From Pseudomonadota bacterium (GTDB lineage Bacteria; Pseudomonadota; Alphaproteobacteria; Rhizobiales; Hyphomicrobiaceae): a DNA stretch of 64,000 nt. This document shows positions 53,693 through 63,037 of this stretch, piece by piece (within the stretch, counting starts at the first letter, position 1; each line of letters begins with the position of its first letter). Under the pieces are notes generated by a model, which saw only the letters and a program-made list of their open reading frames with translations, was not told the DNA's origin and made no database searches. Location of the stretch: contig JAEZRM010000042.1 of assembly GCA_023412805.1 (NCBI GenBank), positions 1 through 64,000 of the forward strand, read 5' to 3'. A program made the position numbers and the translations under genes.

Positions 53693-55543
53693 CTACTTTC
53701 GCGGATCCACCGCGTCCTCGATCTGCAGCTCAATGCGCTGGCGACCGCCCCAGGTATCGCGACGCAGGTTGCCCGCGACATGGATCGGCATCCCGCCCGT
53801 GTTCGTCAACAGCTCGCCGAGCGGCTGCCCGACGGCACGAAACGCGATGCCCTCAATGCGGCTGCCATCGTCCGCTTCGAGCGTCACCCGCAGGTGCGCC
53901 TCCCCCATGACCTTGGCAAAGCGCACGCGATGCGCAGGGAAGACAAAGCGCGGCTGCGGATTACCCTGGCCATACGGTCCCGCGCGCTCGATCAGATCGA
54001 TGAGGGTGTCGTTGGCGGCAGCGGGTGTGAGTGCGCCATCGATTTCCAAAGCCCGCGCAGCACGCGCCGTCGTCGCGGGCGATGCCACCTGCTCGGCGAG
54101 ATACGTGCGCGCGGCCTCGAACTTGCCGCGTGCGACCGTGAGGCCCGCCGCCATGGCATGACCACCGCCCTTGAGCAGCAGACCGTCGGCGGTCGCCGCG
54201 CGCACAGCAGCGCCGATATCGACGCCAGCGATGGACCGCAGCGAGCCCGTTCCCTGATCAGGACCTTCCCACGCGATGACGCACGCCGGCCGCCCGAAGC
54301 GCTCGACGAGCCGGCTCGCGACAAGCCCGACTACGCCCTTGTGCCAGCGTTCTGAGGCCACCACGAGCATCGGCAGATCCGGCATCTCGTCGATCAGCCG
54401 ATCGGCTTCCGCCGTCGCCTCTTCGAGCATCTGCGTCTCGATGGTCTTGCGCTCACGATTGAGCTTGTCGAGCTGCACGGCAATGCGCGCGGCTTCCGTC
54501 TCGTCGTCGAGCGAGAGCAGGCGCGCGCCGAGTGCCGCATCGCCGATGCGTCCACCGGCATTGATGCGCGGTCCGAGCACAAAACCCAGCAGATACGGCG
54601 TCGGCGGCTGATTGAGGCCAGCCGCATCGACGAGCGCGCGCAGGCCGATGTTCTGGCGCTGGCGCATGACCTCCAGGCCGCGCGTGACATATGCGCGGTT
54701 GAGCGTCTGCAGCGGCACCACATCGCAAACCGTCGCCAGCGCGACGAGATCGAGCATGGAAAGCAGATCGGGCGGTGGCCCATTCTTGTCGTAGTAGCCG
54801 CGTTGGCGCAGCTCGCGCGTCGTCGCGACGAGCACCATGAACACGACGCCCGCCGCGCAGAGATGGCCGAGCCCGGAGATATCATCCTGGCGGTTCGGAT
54901 TGACGACCGCGCTCACCTCGGGAAGCTGCTCATCGGCCTGATGGTGGTCGATGACGAGGACGTCGGTCTTGCCGCGATGCTGCGGTGCCAGTGCCTCGAA
55001 GCTCGTCGTGCCGCAGTCCACGGTCACGATGAGCTGCGCGCCCTTTTCGACGAGGCCCTGGATAGCCGGGACATTCGGCCCGTAGCCTTCGAACATGCGG
55101 TCGGGAATGTAGATCGTCGCATCGAGACCATGCGCCAGGAAGAAGCGGCGCATGAGCGCGGACGAGCACGCGCCATCGACATCGTAGTCACCGAACACGG
55201 CCACGCGCTCGCGCTTGACGACCGCATCGGCCAAACGGCGCGCGGCCTTGTCCATGTCATTGAGCGTGCTCGGATCGGGCATGAGCGCGCGGATGGTCGG
55301 CTCGAGCACCGTCGGCACTTCGTCAATGCCAATGCCGCGCGCAGCGAGCACGCGGCCAAGGAGTTCGGGCAGTCCATGCTGCTGGCTGATGGCGATCGCC
55401 GTATTCGCAGCTCCCGGCGCGAGGCGCTCACGCCACGTGTAACCGCGCGCGGAGGTGGTCACGCCGAGATAAGCCTGGGCGTCGCCGCTGATCTCCTCAC
55501 GCGGCCTTGCCCGCGCCGCCCCTCGTGCCATGCGTACCCCCAC
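53693..55543 (-). CDS. recJ: Single-stranded-DNA-specific exonuclease RecJ
   Basis: 5'-3' exonuclease for recombination and mismatch repair. 616 residues: DHH domain with VFGDYDVDGACSSALM and VIDHHQADEQLPEV (Mn ligands), LCAAGVVFMVL, then the DHHA1 domain with GSLRSIAGVDIGAAV and LLKGGGHAMAAGLTV, and a C-terminal OB fold (about 500-616). Length and motifs are normal. A second Met four codons in (55531) is an alternative start. Confidence 0.96.
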   Translation of the reverse strand: MGVRMARGAARARPREEISGDAQAYLGVTTSARGYTWRERLAPGAANTAIAISQQHGLPELLGRVLAARGIGIDEVPTVLEPTIRALMPDPSTLNDMDKAARRLADAVVKRERVAVFGDYDVDGACSSALMRRFFLAHGLDATIYIPDRMFEGYGPNVPAIQGLVEKGAQLIVTVDCGTTSFEALAPQHRGKTDVLVIDHHQADEQLPEVSAVVNPNRQDDISGLGHLCAAGVVFMVLVATTRELRQRGYYDKNGPPPDLLSMLDLVALATVCDVVPLQTLNRAYVTRGLEVMRQRQNIGLRALVDAAGLNQPPTPYLLGFVLGPRINAGGRIGDAALGARLLSLDDETEAARIAVQLDKLNRERKTIETQMLEEATAEADRLIDEMPDLPMLVVASERWHKGVVGLVASRLVERFGRPACVIAWEGPDQGTGSLRSIAGVDIGAAVRAATADGLLLKGGGHAMAAGLTVARGKFEAARTYLAEQVASPATTARAARALEIDGALTPAAANDTLIDLIERAGPYGQGNPQPRFVFPAHRVRFAKVMGEAHLRVTLEADDGSRIEGIAFRAVGQPLGELLTNTGGMPIHVAGNLRRDTWGGRQRIELQIEDAVDPRK

Positions 55544-55633
55544 CCACTCCGACGCGAGGGTTGTAGATGATTCTGAGGGTTCGATGCGAATCGGGCGGCA
55601 CCTGCAGGCACCGCCCTCAACAGTTTACATGCC

Positions 55634-56593
55634 TCAGTGCACGGCGATCGGGTTACCGGGCGACCCCGTGGCGCCCTTGATGGGCAGCGGGGCGAAGATG
55701 TAGGCGAATTCATAGACCTTGGCCTCGGCGAGGCGCTCGGTCGCGACGTTCTCGTGGATGAAGATGCCGTTCTTGGCCAGGAACTCCTGGTGGACGGGGA
55801 ATGCTGCCTTCGCATTCGGATTGGGTATGACCTCCACCGGCCACGTATCCGCGCCGACGACCGCGACGCCCTTCTTGATCAGCCACTGCGCGGCTTCCAT
55901 GCCGATGCCCGGGCAGCCGCTATTGAACGTAGCGTTGTCCTTGATCCAGTGACGGGCCCATCCCGTGTGGAACAGCACAACATCGCCCTCGCCGATGGCG
56001 TCGGCGGACAGGCCCTGTTTCTTGAGGGCGGCTTCGATATCCGCGACTGTAATCTCGTCACCGGCATTCATCGGGGCGCCCCGATGGGCCGCCGCATCGA
56101 TCAGGATGCCTTTGGTGAAGATTGGCTTCACATGTTCGATGCCAAGCCGCTTGAGACCGGTCGGTCCGAAGATGTCCTGCGCCGAGTTGCCATTGTAGAA
56201 AACCTGACGGCCGCCTGCACCGAGGCCAATATGCCCCAGGCCGTCGAACTGCGTTCCGACTTGACCGATCTCCGTGGACAGGAAGTCGTCCATCCAGATG
56301 ACGTTGTTCTCGCCCACTGGCCCGCCCGCGAGCCCGCCCGTGCCACGCAACGCGAATGCGCGCGCGCCAAACAGCGGCATGGCGGCCTCGTATGTCCGTC
56401 CGAGTGCGATGACATTGCCGGTCTTCATGTACTTCATGGCCTCCATGACCTTTTTCGGCGTCATGAGGTTGGAGGCGCCAGCCTGATCGTCCTTGCCCCA
56501 GCGCGAGGTCGTACCTGCGTCCTGGGCGCGAGCTGCATGTGTTGCGAGCAAAAGAGTGGTGGCGCCCGCCAGCGCCTTGATGAGCTTTGACAT
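55634..56593 (-). CDS. Secreted cyclase family protein (kynurenine formamidase-like)
   Basis: 319 residues with a signal peptide (about 1-23, cut after ARA/QD). The cyclase domain has QVGTQFDGLGHIG, a variant of the HxGTHxDxPxH metal motif, then GILIDAAAH and DVVLFHTGW. Members hydrolyse N-formylkynurenine or cyclic amides; periplasmic ones with the GTQFDGLGH form are uncharacterised. It lies downstream of kdsA in the same direction. The substrate is unknown. Confidence 0.87.
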   Translation of the reverse strand: MSKLIKALAGATTLLLATHAARAQDAGTTSRWGKDDQAGASNLMTPKKVMEAMKYMKTGNVIALGRTYEAAMPLFGARAFALRGTGGLAGGPVGENNVIWMDDFLSTEIGQVGTQFDGLGHIGLGAGGRQVFYNGNSAQDIFGPTGLKRLGIEHVKPIFTKGILIDAAAHRGAPMNAGDEITVADIEAALKKQGLSADAIGEGDVVLFHTGWARHWIKDNATFNSGCPGIGMEAAQWLIKKGVAVVGADTWPVEVIPNPNAKAAFPVHQEFLAKNGIFIHENVATERLAEAKVYEFAYIFAPLPIKGATGSPGNPIAVH

Positions 56594-56727
56594 TTCGTTT
56601 CCTCCTTAGTCGGGCGGACTTCTCATGAAGTCATTGGTCCGCCAACGAACGAAGAAAGAATGCCGATAAAGCGGGCCCTTCTCAAGGCAATCGCAGTGTC
56701 ATCCGTGATCGACTTACCGACGGCGCC

Positions 56728-57582
56728 TCATGCCAAGTGTCGTTTGGCGATCACATCGATCTCCATCAACTCACGCAGGAGCCCCTCGAAATCCTTGAGC
56801 GGCACCATGTTGGGGCCGTCGGACGGCGCGTTGTCGGGATCCTGGTGCGTCTCGATGAAGAGGCCCGCGACGCCGACCGCCACCGCCGCGCGCGCCAGCA
56901 CCGGCACGAAGCGGCGGTCACCACCGGAGCTCGTGCCCTTGCCGCCCGGCTGCTGAACGGAATGCGTGGCGTCGAAGATCACCGGCGCGCCGGTCTCCGC
57001 CATGATCGGCAGCGATCGCATGTCAACGACGAGCGTGTTGTAGCCAAAGGACGCCCCGCGCTCGGTCACGAGCACATTCGGATTGCCGCTGCCGGTGATT
57101 TTTGCGACGGCATTGGCCATGTCCCAGGGCGCGAGGAACTGCCCCTTCTTGACCTTGACCACGCGGCCCGTCTCGGCCGCAGCAATGAGCAGATCCGTCT
57201 GTCGACACAGGAAAGCCGGGATCTGCAGCACATCGACCACTTCGGCGAGCGCGGCACACTGGCCAGCTTCATGCACGTCCGTCACCACCGGAAGACCGAA
57301 GCTCGAACGGATCTCGGCGAATACATCGAGTGCGGCGGCAAGCCCAATGCCACGTTTGCCTGAAAGCGACGTGCGATTCGCCTTGTCGAAGCTCGTCTTG
57401 TAGACGAGGCCGAGACCGAGACGACCGGCAATCTCCTTGAGTGCCGTCGCCATCTCGAGCGCGTGCGCGCGGCTCTCCATCTGGCAGGGACCAGCAAAAA
57501 CCGCGATGGGCCGGCGCGCGCCGAATGTCACATCCCCAACCCGAACTTCCGCATTGGGCTTAAGCGTTTCGCCGCTGCTCAT
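56728..57582 (-). CDS. kdsA: 3-deoxy-8-phosphooctulonate synthase
   Basis: Condenses arabinose 5-phosphate with PEP to Kdo-8-phosphate. 284 residues: VFAGPCQMESRAHALEMA, YKTSFDKANRTSLSGKRG, VVTDVHEAGQ, VKKGQFLAPWDMANAV and FDATHSVQQPG. Cys33 in AGPCQMES occupies the position that is Asn in E. coli KdsA and Cys in the metal-dependent class, so this enzyme is probably metal-dependent. Works with KdsD, encoded 8 kb away. Confidence 0.96.
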   Translation of the reverse strand: MSSGETLKPNAEVRVGDVTFGARRPIAVFAGPCQMESRAHALEMATALKEIAGRLGLGLVYKTSFDKANRTSLSGKRGIGLAAALDVFAEIRSSFGLPVVTDVHEAGQCAALAEVVDVLQIPAFLCRQTDLLIAAAETGRVVKVKKGQFLAPWDMANAVAKITGSGNPNVLVTERGASFGYNTLVVDMRSLPIMAETGAPVIFDATHSVQQPGGKGTSSGGDRRFVPVLARAAVAVGVAGLFIETHQDPDNAPSDGPNMVPLKDFEGLLRELMEIDVIAKRHLA

Positions 57583-57608
57583 GAGCCCTCCTTCTGGTGT
57601 GGTGAGAA

Positions 57609-58337
57609 TTACCGGTTGGCATCGAGATGGGACTGCACGGACTTGCGAAGCAGATCCGTGATCTTCACCATCGAGGCGTAATTGTCGCCTTCCGTGTAGC
57701 GGTACATGTAGAGCAGGCGCCCGCGCACGACCACATGCGCATAGACGCAGAGGATCAGCTTGTCGGTGCCCTGCTCGGTCCGGATACGCTGAAGAATGCT
57801 GGCGTAGCAGGCGTCCGGATCCTCATGCACAACGCCGACGAACTGAGTCTCGTTGAGCTTCACGGTATCGCTCGCCTTGTTGAAGCGTTCGCGAACAACC
57901 TCGACAGGCCCCGTGATGAGCGCATCGCCACCCTTGCGCAGCGCCGTGCAGATTTCCTTCGACGTCGCTTCCTCGCGCCCGGCGAGATTGCGTGTGCGAT
58001 GCGCGAGGCCGACCTGCACCTGCGCGAAATCATCCAATGTCGGCCGAGTACCGTTCCGCCAAGGCTCGATCTGATCGCAGTCGGCCGTTGCCAGCAGCAG
58101 TTCATTCTGCCCTGCGAGCCCGCGCTCGACAAGATCGTACACACGCTGGTCGGAGGGATGATTGCGCTCCAGCAGACACTGGTCCGGATCGACGAGCAGG
58201 ATGACGTCCTGACCGCCAATCGAGACGGTCGTCTGTCGCACACCCTGCGCATTGACGGGCCACACCGCCGCAATACCTGCAGCAATGGCGAACGCCACGG
58301 CCATCGCCTGCCATCCAGTCCGTACTTGCCCCCACAC
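57609..58337 (-). CDS. Secreted protein of unknown function
   Basis: About 242 residues. A signal peptide with hydrophobic core MAVAFAIAAGIAAVWPVNAQG ends near residue 32. The mature part begins TTVSIGGQDVILLVDPDQCLLERNHPSDQRVYD and has four Cys (DPDQC, TADCDQ, EICTALR, DACYAS plus LILC) and a C-terminal amphipathic helix. GTG at 58337 fits GGGGA eight bases upstream; ATG at 58304 is an alternative. Family unknown to me. It follows kdsA's neighbour GFA gene in the same direction. Confidence 0.65.
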   Translation of the reverse strand: MWGQVRTGWQAMAVAFAIAAGIAAVWPVNAQGVRQTTVSIGGQDVILLVDPDQCLLERNHPSDQRVYDLVERGLAGQNELLLATADCDQIEPWRNGTRPTLDDFAQVQVGLAHRTRNLAGREEATSKEICTALRKGGDALITGPVEVVRERFNKASDTVKLNETQFVGVVHEDPDACYASILQRIRTEQGTDKLILCVYAHVVVRGRLLYMYRYTEGDNYASMVKITDLLRKSVQSHLDANR

Positions 58338-58350
58338 GTCGTGCACTCCC

Positions 58351-58818
58351 CTATCTCGGACCGATCCACGCAGGCTTCGCGCCCTTGCCAGCCAGCGCCT
58401 CGAAGCGCGGCAGTTCATCATGCACTTCGAACCAGGCAACCTGCTCGACGACATGCGCATGACCGGTCGGCGGCCACTCGGAGGGATCTTCGAGCGTGCC
58501 ATGATAGAAGTGGATTTCATCCGGCCAGCGTGCGCCCGTATAAGCGATAGGCGTGCCGCAGGTTCCGCAGAAATGCCGGAAGGCACCGGGTGAGCTTTCA
58601 TGCTTCAGAGGAGTCGCACCCGTATAGCGCGCATTCTCGCTTTTTATGCCGACGTAGGTCGCAAGGGCCGAACCAACGGCGCGGCGGCAGCTCGCGCAAT
58701 GGCAGTGCATGACCCAGCGCGGCTTGCCCGTGAATTCATAGCTGACGGCCTTACACAGACAGTGTCCGCGCGTCAGCACCTGGCTCCCGACCGCCAGATC
58801 GGTTTCACTTCCGGCCAT
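58351..58818 (-). CDS. GFA family protein (glutathione-dependent formaldehyde-activating enzyme-like)
   Basis: 155-residue zinc protein of the GFA/CENP-V fold: GHCLCKAVSYEF, HCHCASCRRAVGSALATYVG and FRHFCGTCGTPIAY supply the Cys that bind two zincs. Most family members are uncharacterised and only some act on the glutathione-hemithioacetal of formaldehyde. ATG at 58818 with GGAGGAGGAGGG upstream. Its stop lies 13 bases before the start of the secreted protein gene. Confidence 0.88.
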   Translation of the reverse strand: MAGSETDLAVGSQVLTRGHCLCKAVSYEFTGKPRWVMHCHCASCRRAVGSALATYVGIKSENARYTGATPLKHESSPGAFRHFCGTCGTPIAYTGARWPDEIHFYHGTLEDPSEWPPTGHAHVVEQVAWFEVHDELPRFEALAGKGAKPAWIGPR

Positions 58819-58974
58819 CGGACCCTCCTCCTCCACGCGCGACTCATCGTCCCCAGTCTAGGCGCTTTGAGGGCGGCCTACGAGCGAGTGCACACCTCGA
58901 ATTGCTTCGATGGGGGACGAAACGTCAGCCTGCTCGACGAGCTACCCTTGGCTCGACAATCGCAGGAGAGCCCT

Positions 58975-59298
58975 ATGCTGACATGTGTCATCCGCTACCA
59001 TATCGACCCAACGAAGAAGGACGCATTCGCCCAATATGCGCGCAACTGGGGCGAGGCCATACCCCGCTGCGGGGCTGACCTGATCGGCTACTATGCGCCC
59101 CACGAGGGATCGAGCACCCTCGCTTATGGCATCTATAACATCCCGAGCCTCGCCGAATACGAGGCCTACCGTGCCCGGCTTGCAGCGGACCCGCTGGGGC
59201 GCGAAAATTATCTCTTCGCCCAGCGCGAGAGGTTCCTTCTGCGCGAGGACCGAACGTTCCTCAGATGCGTGTCCATGCCCCACGGAGAGAAGACATGA
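58975..59298 (+). CDS. NIPSNAP family protein
   Basis: 107-residue dimeric alpha-beta barrel: MLTCVIRYHIDPTKKDAFAQYARNW, LIGYYAPHEGSSTLAYGIYNI and YEAYRARLAADPLGRENYLFAQRERFLL are typical NIPSNAP segments. GCAGGAG precedes ATG 58975. Its stop overlaps the next gene's start (ATGA), so the two barrel proteins are coupled. Function unknown. Confidence 0.87.
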   Translation: MLTCVIRYHIDPTKKDAFAQYARNWGEAIPRCGADLIGYYAPHEGSSTLAYGIYNIPSLAEYEAYRARLAADPLGRENYLFAQRERFLLREDRTFLRCVSMPHGEKT

Positions 59299-59657
59299 TC
59301 GCCGTCATTTTCGAAGTCTATCCCGCGGACGGGCGCAAGGAGGAATACCTCGACATTGCTGCGGGCCTCAGGCCGATCCTCCAGGAGATCGACGGTTTCA
59401 TCTCTGTCGAACGCTTCCAGAGCCTCACGGACCCTAAGAAAATCCTCTCGCTCTCGTTCTTCCGCGACGAGCAAGCTGTGCGCGCGTGGCGCAATACCAT
59501 GGCGCATCGCAGCGCACAGGGCCGGGGCCGCGCCGGCATCTTCGCCGACTATCGCCTGCGCATTGCGAGCGTCATTCGCGACTACGGCATGAACGAGCGC
59601 GATGAAGCGCCGGTGGATAGCCGTGCCGCGCACGCCGACAAGCCGGGCGCGAGTTAG
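59295..59657 (+). CDS. Antibiotic biosynthesis monooxygenase (ABM) domain protein
   Basis: 120 residues, ferredoxin-like dimeric barrel: MIAVIFEVYPADGRKEEYLDIAAGLRPILQEIDGFISVERFQSL and LSFFRDEQAVRAWRNTMAHRSAQ. Such proteins act as small cofactor-free oxygenases or stress proteins. Coupled by a four-base overlap to the NIPSNAP gene, suggesting the two barrels work together. It overlaps convergent rnhA by four bases. Confidence 0.87.
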   Translation: MIAVIFEVYPADGRKEEYLDIAAGLRPILQEIDGFISVERFQSLTDPKKILSLSFFRDEQAVRAWRNTMAHRSAQGRGRAGIFADYRLRIASVIRDYGMNERDEAPVDSRAAHADKPGAS

Positions 59658-60118
59658 ACGCTCTCGCCCTTCCGGATGGCTTTGATGGCCTCGCGCGCGA
59701 GTTCGTCGGCCCGTTCGTTCTCAGGATGGCCGGCGTGGCCCTTGAGCCAGTGCCACTCGATGGTGTGGCGCTTGGTTGCCTCATCGAGGCGCTGCCACAG
59801 CTCGACGTTCTTCACGGGCTTCTTGTCGGCCGTTTTCCAGCCGTTGCGCCGCCAGCCGAATATCCACTTCGTGATGCCGTCGCGCAGGTAGTTCGAATCC
59901 GTCCAGAGATCGACGCGCGACGGGCCTTTGAGAGCTTCCAGCGCCTCGATCGCCGCCATCAGCTCCATGCGATTGTTGGTCGACTGCGCTTCGCCGCCCG
60001 ACAGCTCCTTGCGATGCTCGCCGGATTCGAGAATGGCACCCCAGCCCCCCGGGCCCGGATTACCGGAGCAGGCGCCATCCGTGTGGATGATGACATGAGG
60101 TTTTGCGCGCTCCGCCAT
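59654..60118 (-). CDS. rnhA: Ribonuclease HI
   Basis: Degrades RNA in RNA/DNA hybrids. 154 residues with the carboxylates of IHTDGACSGNPGPGGWGA (Asp), TNNRMELMAAIEAL (Glu), LWTDSNYLRDGITKW (Asp) and ENERADELAREA (Asp), plus the RNase HI handle region (FGWRRNGWKT). Its ATG overlaps the thrB stop (TGATG), so translation is coupled in ispH-thrB-rnhA. Confidence 0.96.
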   Translation of the reverse strand: MAERAKPHVIIHTDGACSGNPGPGGWGAILESGEHRKELSGGEAQSTNNRMELMAAIEALEALKGPSRVDLWTDSNYLRDGITKWIFGWRRNGWKTADKKPVKNVELWQRLDEATKRHTIEWHWLKGHAGHPENERADELAREAIKAIRKGESV

Positions 60119-61086
60119 CAGCGTGTCTGCAGACCGTACTCGCTCGCCGACGCAACCGACTGGTGGAAGCGCAGGCGCCGCAGATATTCATGCGGATCCT
60201 TGCGTTTCACGAGGGCACCTTCCGGCGTGTTGATCCAGTCGTAGGCGCGCGTCAGTAGGAAGCGCAGCGCCGAGCCGCGCGCCAGCAGCGGCAGCGCGGC
60301 TCGCTCCGCCGGGTCGAGCGGGCGCACGGCATCGTAGCCGCGCAGCAGCGCCATACCCTTGGTCAGATTGAAGGAGTTGTCCGGCTCGAAACACCAGGCA
60401 TTGAGACAGACGGCGAGATCATAGGCCAGCGCATCGTTGCAGGCGAAATAGAAGTCGATGAGCCCCGAGAGCCGATCGCCGATGAAGAAGACATTGTCGG
60501 GAAAGAGATCGGCGTGGATGACACCCTGTGGAATGTCGCGGGGCCAGTTGGCTTCGAGAAGTGCGAGTTCGCTCTCGATCAAGGCACCGAGCCCGCTGAA
60601 GATCTCATCGGCGCGATCGCGAAAGCGCTCGTAGAGCGGGCGCCAGCCGGAGAGCCCCAGCGCATTCTCGCGCCGAATATCGAACCCGCGCCCAGCCAGA
60701 TGAAGCTCGGCAAGGGCCTTACCCACGGCCGCGCAATGCTCGACGCGGGGCCGACGAATCCATACGCCATCGAGGAAGGTCACGAGCGCCGCGGGCCGCC
60801 CCGCCAGCTCCTGCAGCATGGCGTCATTGCGATCGCGGACCGGCGTCGGACAGTTCAGCCCATGCCGCGCCAGATGCTCCATGAGGCCGAGAAAGAAGGG
60901 CAGATCATCCCGGTTCACCCGACGCTCGTAGAGCGTGAGGATGAAGGGTCCTTTCTCGGTGCGCACCAGATAGTTGGTGTTCTCGACGCCTTCGGCAATG
61001 CCTTTGCATGAGAGCAGCGTGCCAAGCGAATAGCCGTCGAGAAAGCGCACGAGATCGTCGTCGGAAACTTCCGTGTAGACGGCCAT
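60118..61086 (-). CDS. thrB: Homoserine kinase (choline kinase-like ThrB)
   Basis: Phosphorylates homoserine in threonine synthesis. 322-residue APH-fold enzyme of the alphaproteobacterial type: MAVYTEVSDDDLVRFLDGY, GVENTNYLVRTEKGPFILTLYERR, catalytic HADLFPDNVFF and GLIDFYFACNDALAYDLAVCLNAW. It lies eight bases after ispH and overlaps rnhA by one base. Confidence 0.95.
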   Translation of the reverse strand: MAVYTEVSDDDLVRFLDGYSLGTLLSCKGIAEGVENTNYLVRTEKGPFILTLYERRVNRDDLPFFLGLMEHLARHGLNCPTPVRDRNDAMLQELAGRPAALVTFLDGVWIRRPRVEHCAAVGKALAELHLAGRGFDIRRENALGLSGWRPLYERFRDRADEIFSGLGALIESELALLEANWPRDIPQGVIHADLFPDNVFFIGDRLSGLIDFYFACNDALAYDLAVCLNAWCFEPDNSFNLTKGMALLRGYDAVRPLDPAERAALPLLARGSALRFLLTRAYDWINTPEGALVKRKDPHEYLRRLRFHQSVASASEYGLQTR

Positions 61087-61093
61087 GGCAGCC

Positions 61094-62080
61094 TTACCCC
61101 TGTGCGCGCCGGGCCGCCCGCGGCGGCGCATCGTCCCGCAACTCGCGCGGCACGTTGAAGGCAATGCTTTCCTTGGCCGTCACGACGCTCTCGACCGTCA
61201 CCTCGTAGCGCGCGCGAAAGGCGTCGAGGATCTCGTCCACGAGGACCTGCGGTGCCGATGCACCCGCCGTCACGCCAAGCGTGCGAATGCCCTCGAAGTC
61301 AGCCCAGTTGATCTCGTGCGCGCGCTGGATGAGCAGCGCCTTCGGGCAGCCTGCGCGTTCCGCCACCTCAACGAGCCTGAGCGAGTTCGAGCTGTTCGGC
61401 GCACCGACCACGATTACGCGATCCGAGCGTGGCGCGATGCTCTTCACCGCCGCCTGCCGATTGGTCGTGGCATAGCAGATGTCCTCCTTGTGCGGACTGG
61501 TGATCTTTGGAAAGCGCTCTTCCAGGATCGCGACGATCTCCGCTGTATCGTCCACAGAGAGTGTCGTCTGCGTGATGAACGCTAGGTGCTCGCGATCTGC
61601 CGGCTCGATTGTGCGCGCATCCTCGGCCGTCTCGATGAGGCGGACGGTCCCCTCGGGGAGCTGCCCCATGGTGCCGATCACCTCGGGGTGGCCAGCGTGG
61701 CCGATCAGGAGAATTTCATTGCCCGCGGCATGATGGCGCTCCGCCTCGACATGAACCTTCGAGACCAGGGGGCAGGTCGCATCAAGGTAAAAAAGGTTGC
61801 GCAGACGAGCGGCTGCCGGGACCGACTTCGGCACCCCGTGCGCCGAAAATATCACAGGGGCATCCGTTTCCGGAATTTCGTCCAGCTCCTCCACAAATAT
61901 GGCGCCTTTCCGCCGGAGGTTCTCGACCACGAATTGGTTGTGAACGATCTCATGGCGCACGTAGACCGGGGCGCCGAATCGGGCGAGCGCTAGCTCGACG
62001 ATCTGGATGGCTCGGTCGACGCCAGCACAGAAACCGCGCGGAGCAGCGAGCAGGATGGTCAGCGGCGGGCGTTCGGGCAT
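61094..62080 (-). CDS. ispH: 4-hydroxy-3-methylbut-2-enyl diphosphate reductase
   Basis: Last enzyme of the MEP isoprenoid pathway. 328 residues with the three Cys that ligate the Fe-S cluster: GFCAGVDRAIQIV, DATCPLVSKVHVEA and, in the usual third position, the region of VGAPNSSNSLRLVEVAERAGCP. Also EEVDE-like, FISAHGVPKSV and THEDICYATTNRQ-type substrate segments. First gene of ispH-thrB-rnhA. Confidence 0.96.
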   Translation of the reverse strand: MPERPPLTILLAAPRGFCAGVDRAIQIVELALARFGAPVYVRHEIVHNQFVVENLRRKGAIFVEELDEIPETDAPVIFSAHGVPKSVPAAARLRNLFYLDATCPLVSKVHVEAERHHAAGNEILLIGHAGHPEVIGTMGQLPEGTVRLIETAEDARTIEPADREHLAFITQTTLSVDDTAEIVAILEERFPKITSPHKEDICYATTNRQAAVKSIAPRSDRVIVVGAPNSSNSLRLVEVAERAGCPKALLIQRAHEINWADFEGIRTLGVTAGASAPQVLVDEILDAFRARYEVTVESVVTAKESIAFNVPRELRDDAPPRAARRAQG

Positions 62081-62292
62081 GGTGATGTCGAGCCGACGTT
62101 GGAGCGAGCCGCGCGAGCAGCGGGAAGGGCGTTCCGCCAGGATCGCAGCTTGGCACGGGTTTGAGCGAGGTGCTACAGTTGTCGAATAAAATCAAGAGCA
62201 ATGGGGCTCGCTCCCTTGCGGCCGGAGCGCGGGCACTGGTAGTGACGAATTCGATGGCAGGGGGACTGTCATCCTACGGGAATGGGGACCGC

Positions 62293-62949
62293 GTGACGGG
62301 GAATTTGCGTACTTTGCGCCGGGCGAGACGGCTTGTTGGCGTGCGCCTTCTTGCAATCTCGGCCGTTGGGCTGATGCTATCGGGCTGTGGCATGTCCACG
62401 CTTACGTCCGGCATGGGCGGCGGCATGTTCGGCGGCACGGGCTCGACAGGCTCGTCCGGGCGGGTCACCGAGCAGAGCCTGCTCTCGTCCGCCAAAACGG
62501 ACGGCGCGAGCTCCGGCGGCGGGGTCGCCCATGGCTGTCCGCGCTTCCAGGTGGCTTCGCGCGACCACCACGTCACCATCTATGAGCCCGGTCGAGCCGG
62601 CGACAGCCTCGGCGTCGTGCATCGCGGCGAGATCACGCGAACCGCCCGCGAATGCAGCATCGAAGGCGGCCGCGTTACCGTGAAATACGGCTTCTCCGGA
62701 CGCATCCTGCTCGGACCACGCGGGCGGCCCGGTGTGATCCATCTCCCTGTCCAGGTCGCCGTGCGCGATGCCAAGCGCGCATCCATCGGCGGCGACCGGA
62801 CCAGCGTCGAAGCGCAAGTCACGATCGACAATCCGATCGGATACTTCTCGCAAGTTCGGACCGTAACATTCGACGTCCCCGAGGGCGCGCGCCCCGGTGA
62901 TATTGATGTGTTCGTCGGCTTCGAGCAGACCGCACCGGGCGCCGGTTAG
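62293..62949 (+). CDS. Lipoprotein of unknown function
   Basis: 218 residues from a GTG at 62293 that has ATGGGGACC upstream; an in-frame ATG at 62254 lacks a ribosome site. Basic N-terminus, hydrophobic segment and lipobox LMLSGC give a lipid-anchored Cys at about residue 32. A Gly/Ser-rich spacer (about 33-70) precedes a beta-rich domain with CPRFQVASRDHHVTIYEPGR and ARECSIEGGRVTVKYGFSGRILLGPRGRPG. Family not recognised. It is divergent from ispH. Confidence 0.7.
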   Translation: MTGNLRTLRRARRLVGVRLLAISAVGLMLSGCGMSTLTSGMGGGMFGGTGSTGSSGRVTEQSLLSSAKTDGASSGGGVAHGCPRFQVASRDHHVTIYEPGRAGDSLGVVHRGEITRTARECSIEGGRVTVKYGFSGRILLGPRGRPGVIHLPVQVAVRDAKRASIGGDRTSVEAQVTIDNPIGYFSQVRTVTFDVPEGARPGDIDVFVGFEQTAPGAG

Positions 62950-62992
62950 TCTGTAGCGCCCGTTTTTCCCGCACCATGGTGGTGTGCACCGA

Positions 62993-63020
62993 TTGACAGC
63001 ATCGACTGCTCGCCTATGCT
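62993..63020 (+). promoter_or_regulatory. Putative sigma-70 promoter of gcvT
   Basis: TTGACA (-35) and TATGCT (-10) with a 16-base spacer. The predicted start point, near 63027, falls just before the first riboswitch helix at 63038. Confidence 0.7.
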
Positions 63021-63037
63021 CAGCCCGCCAGTCGAAA

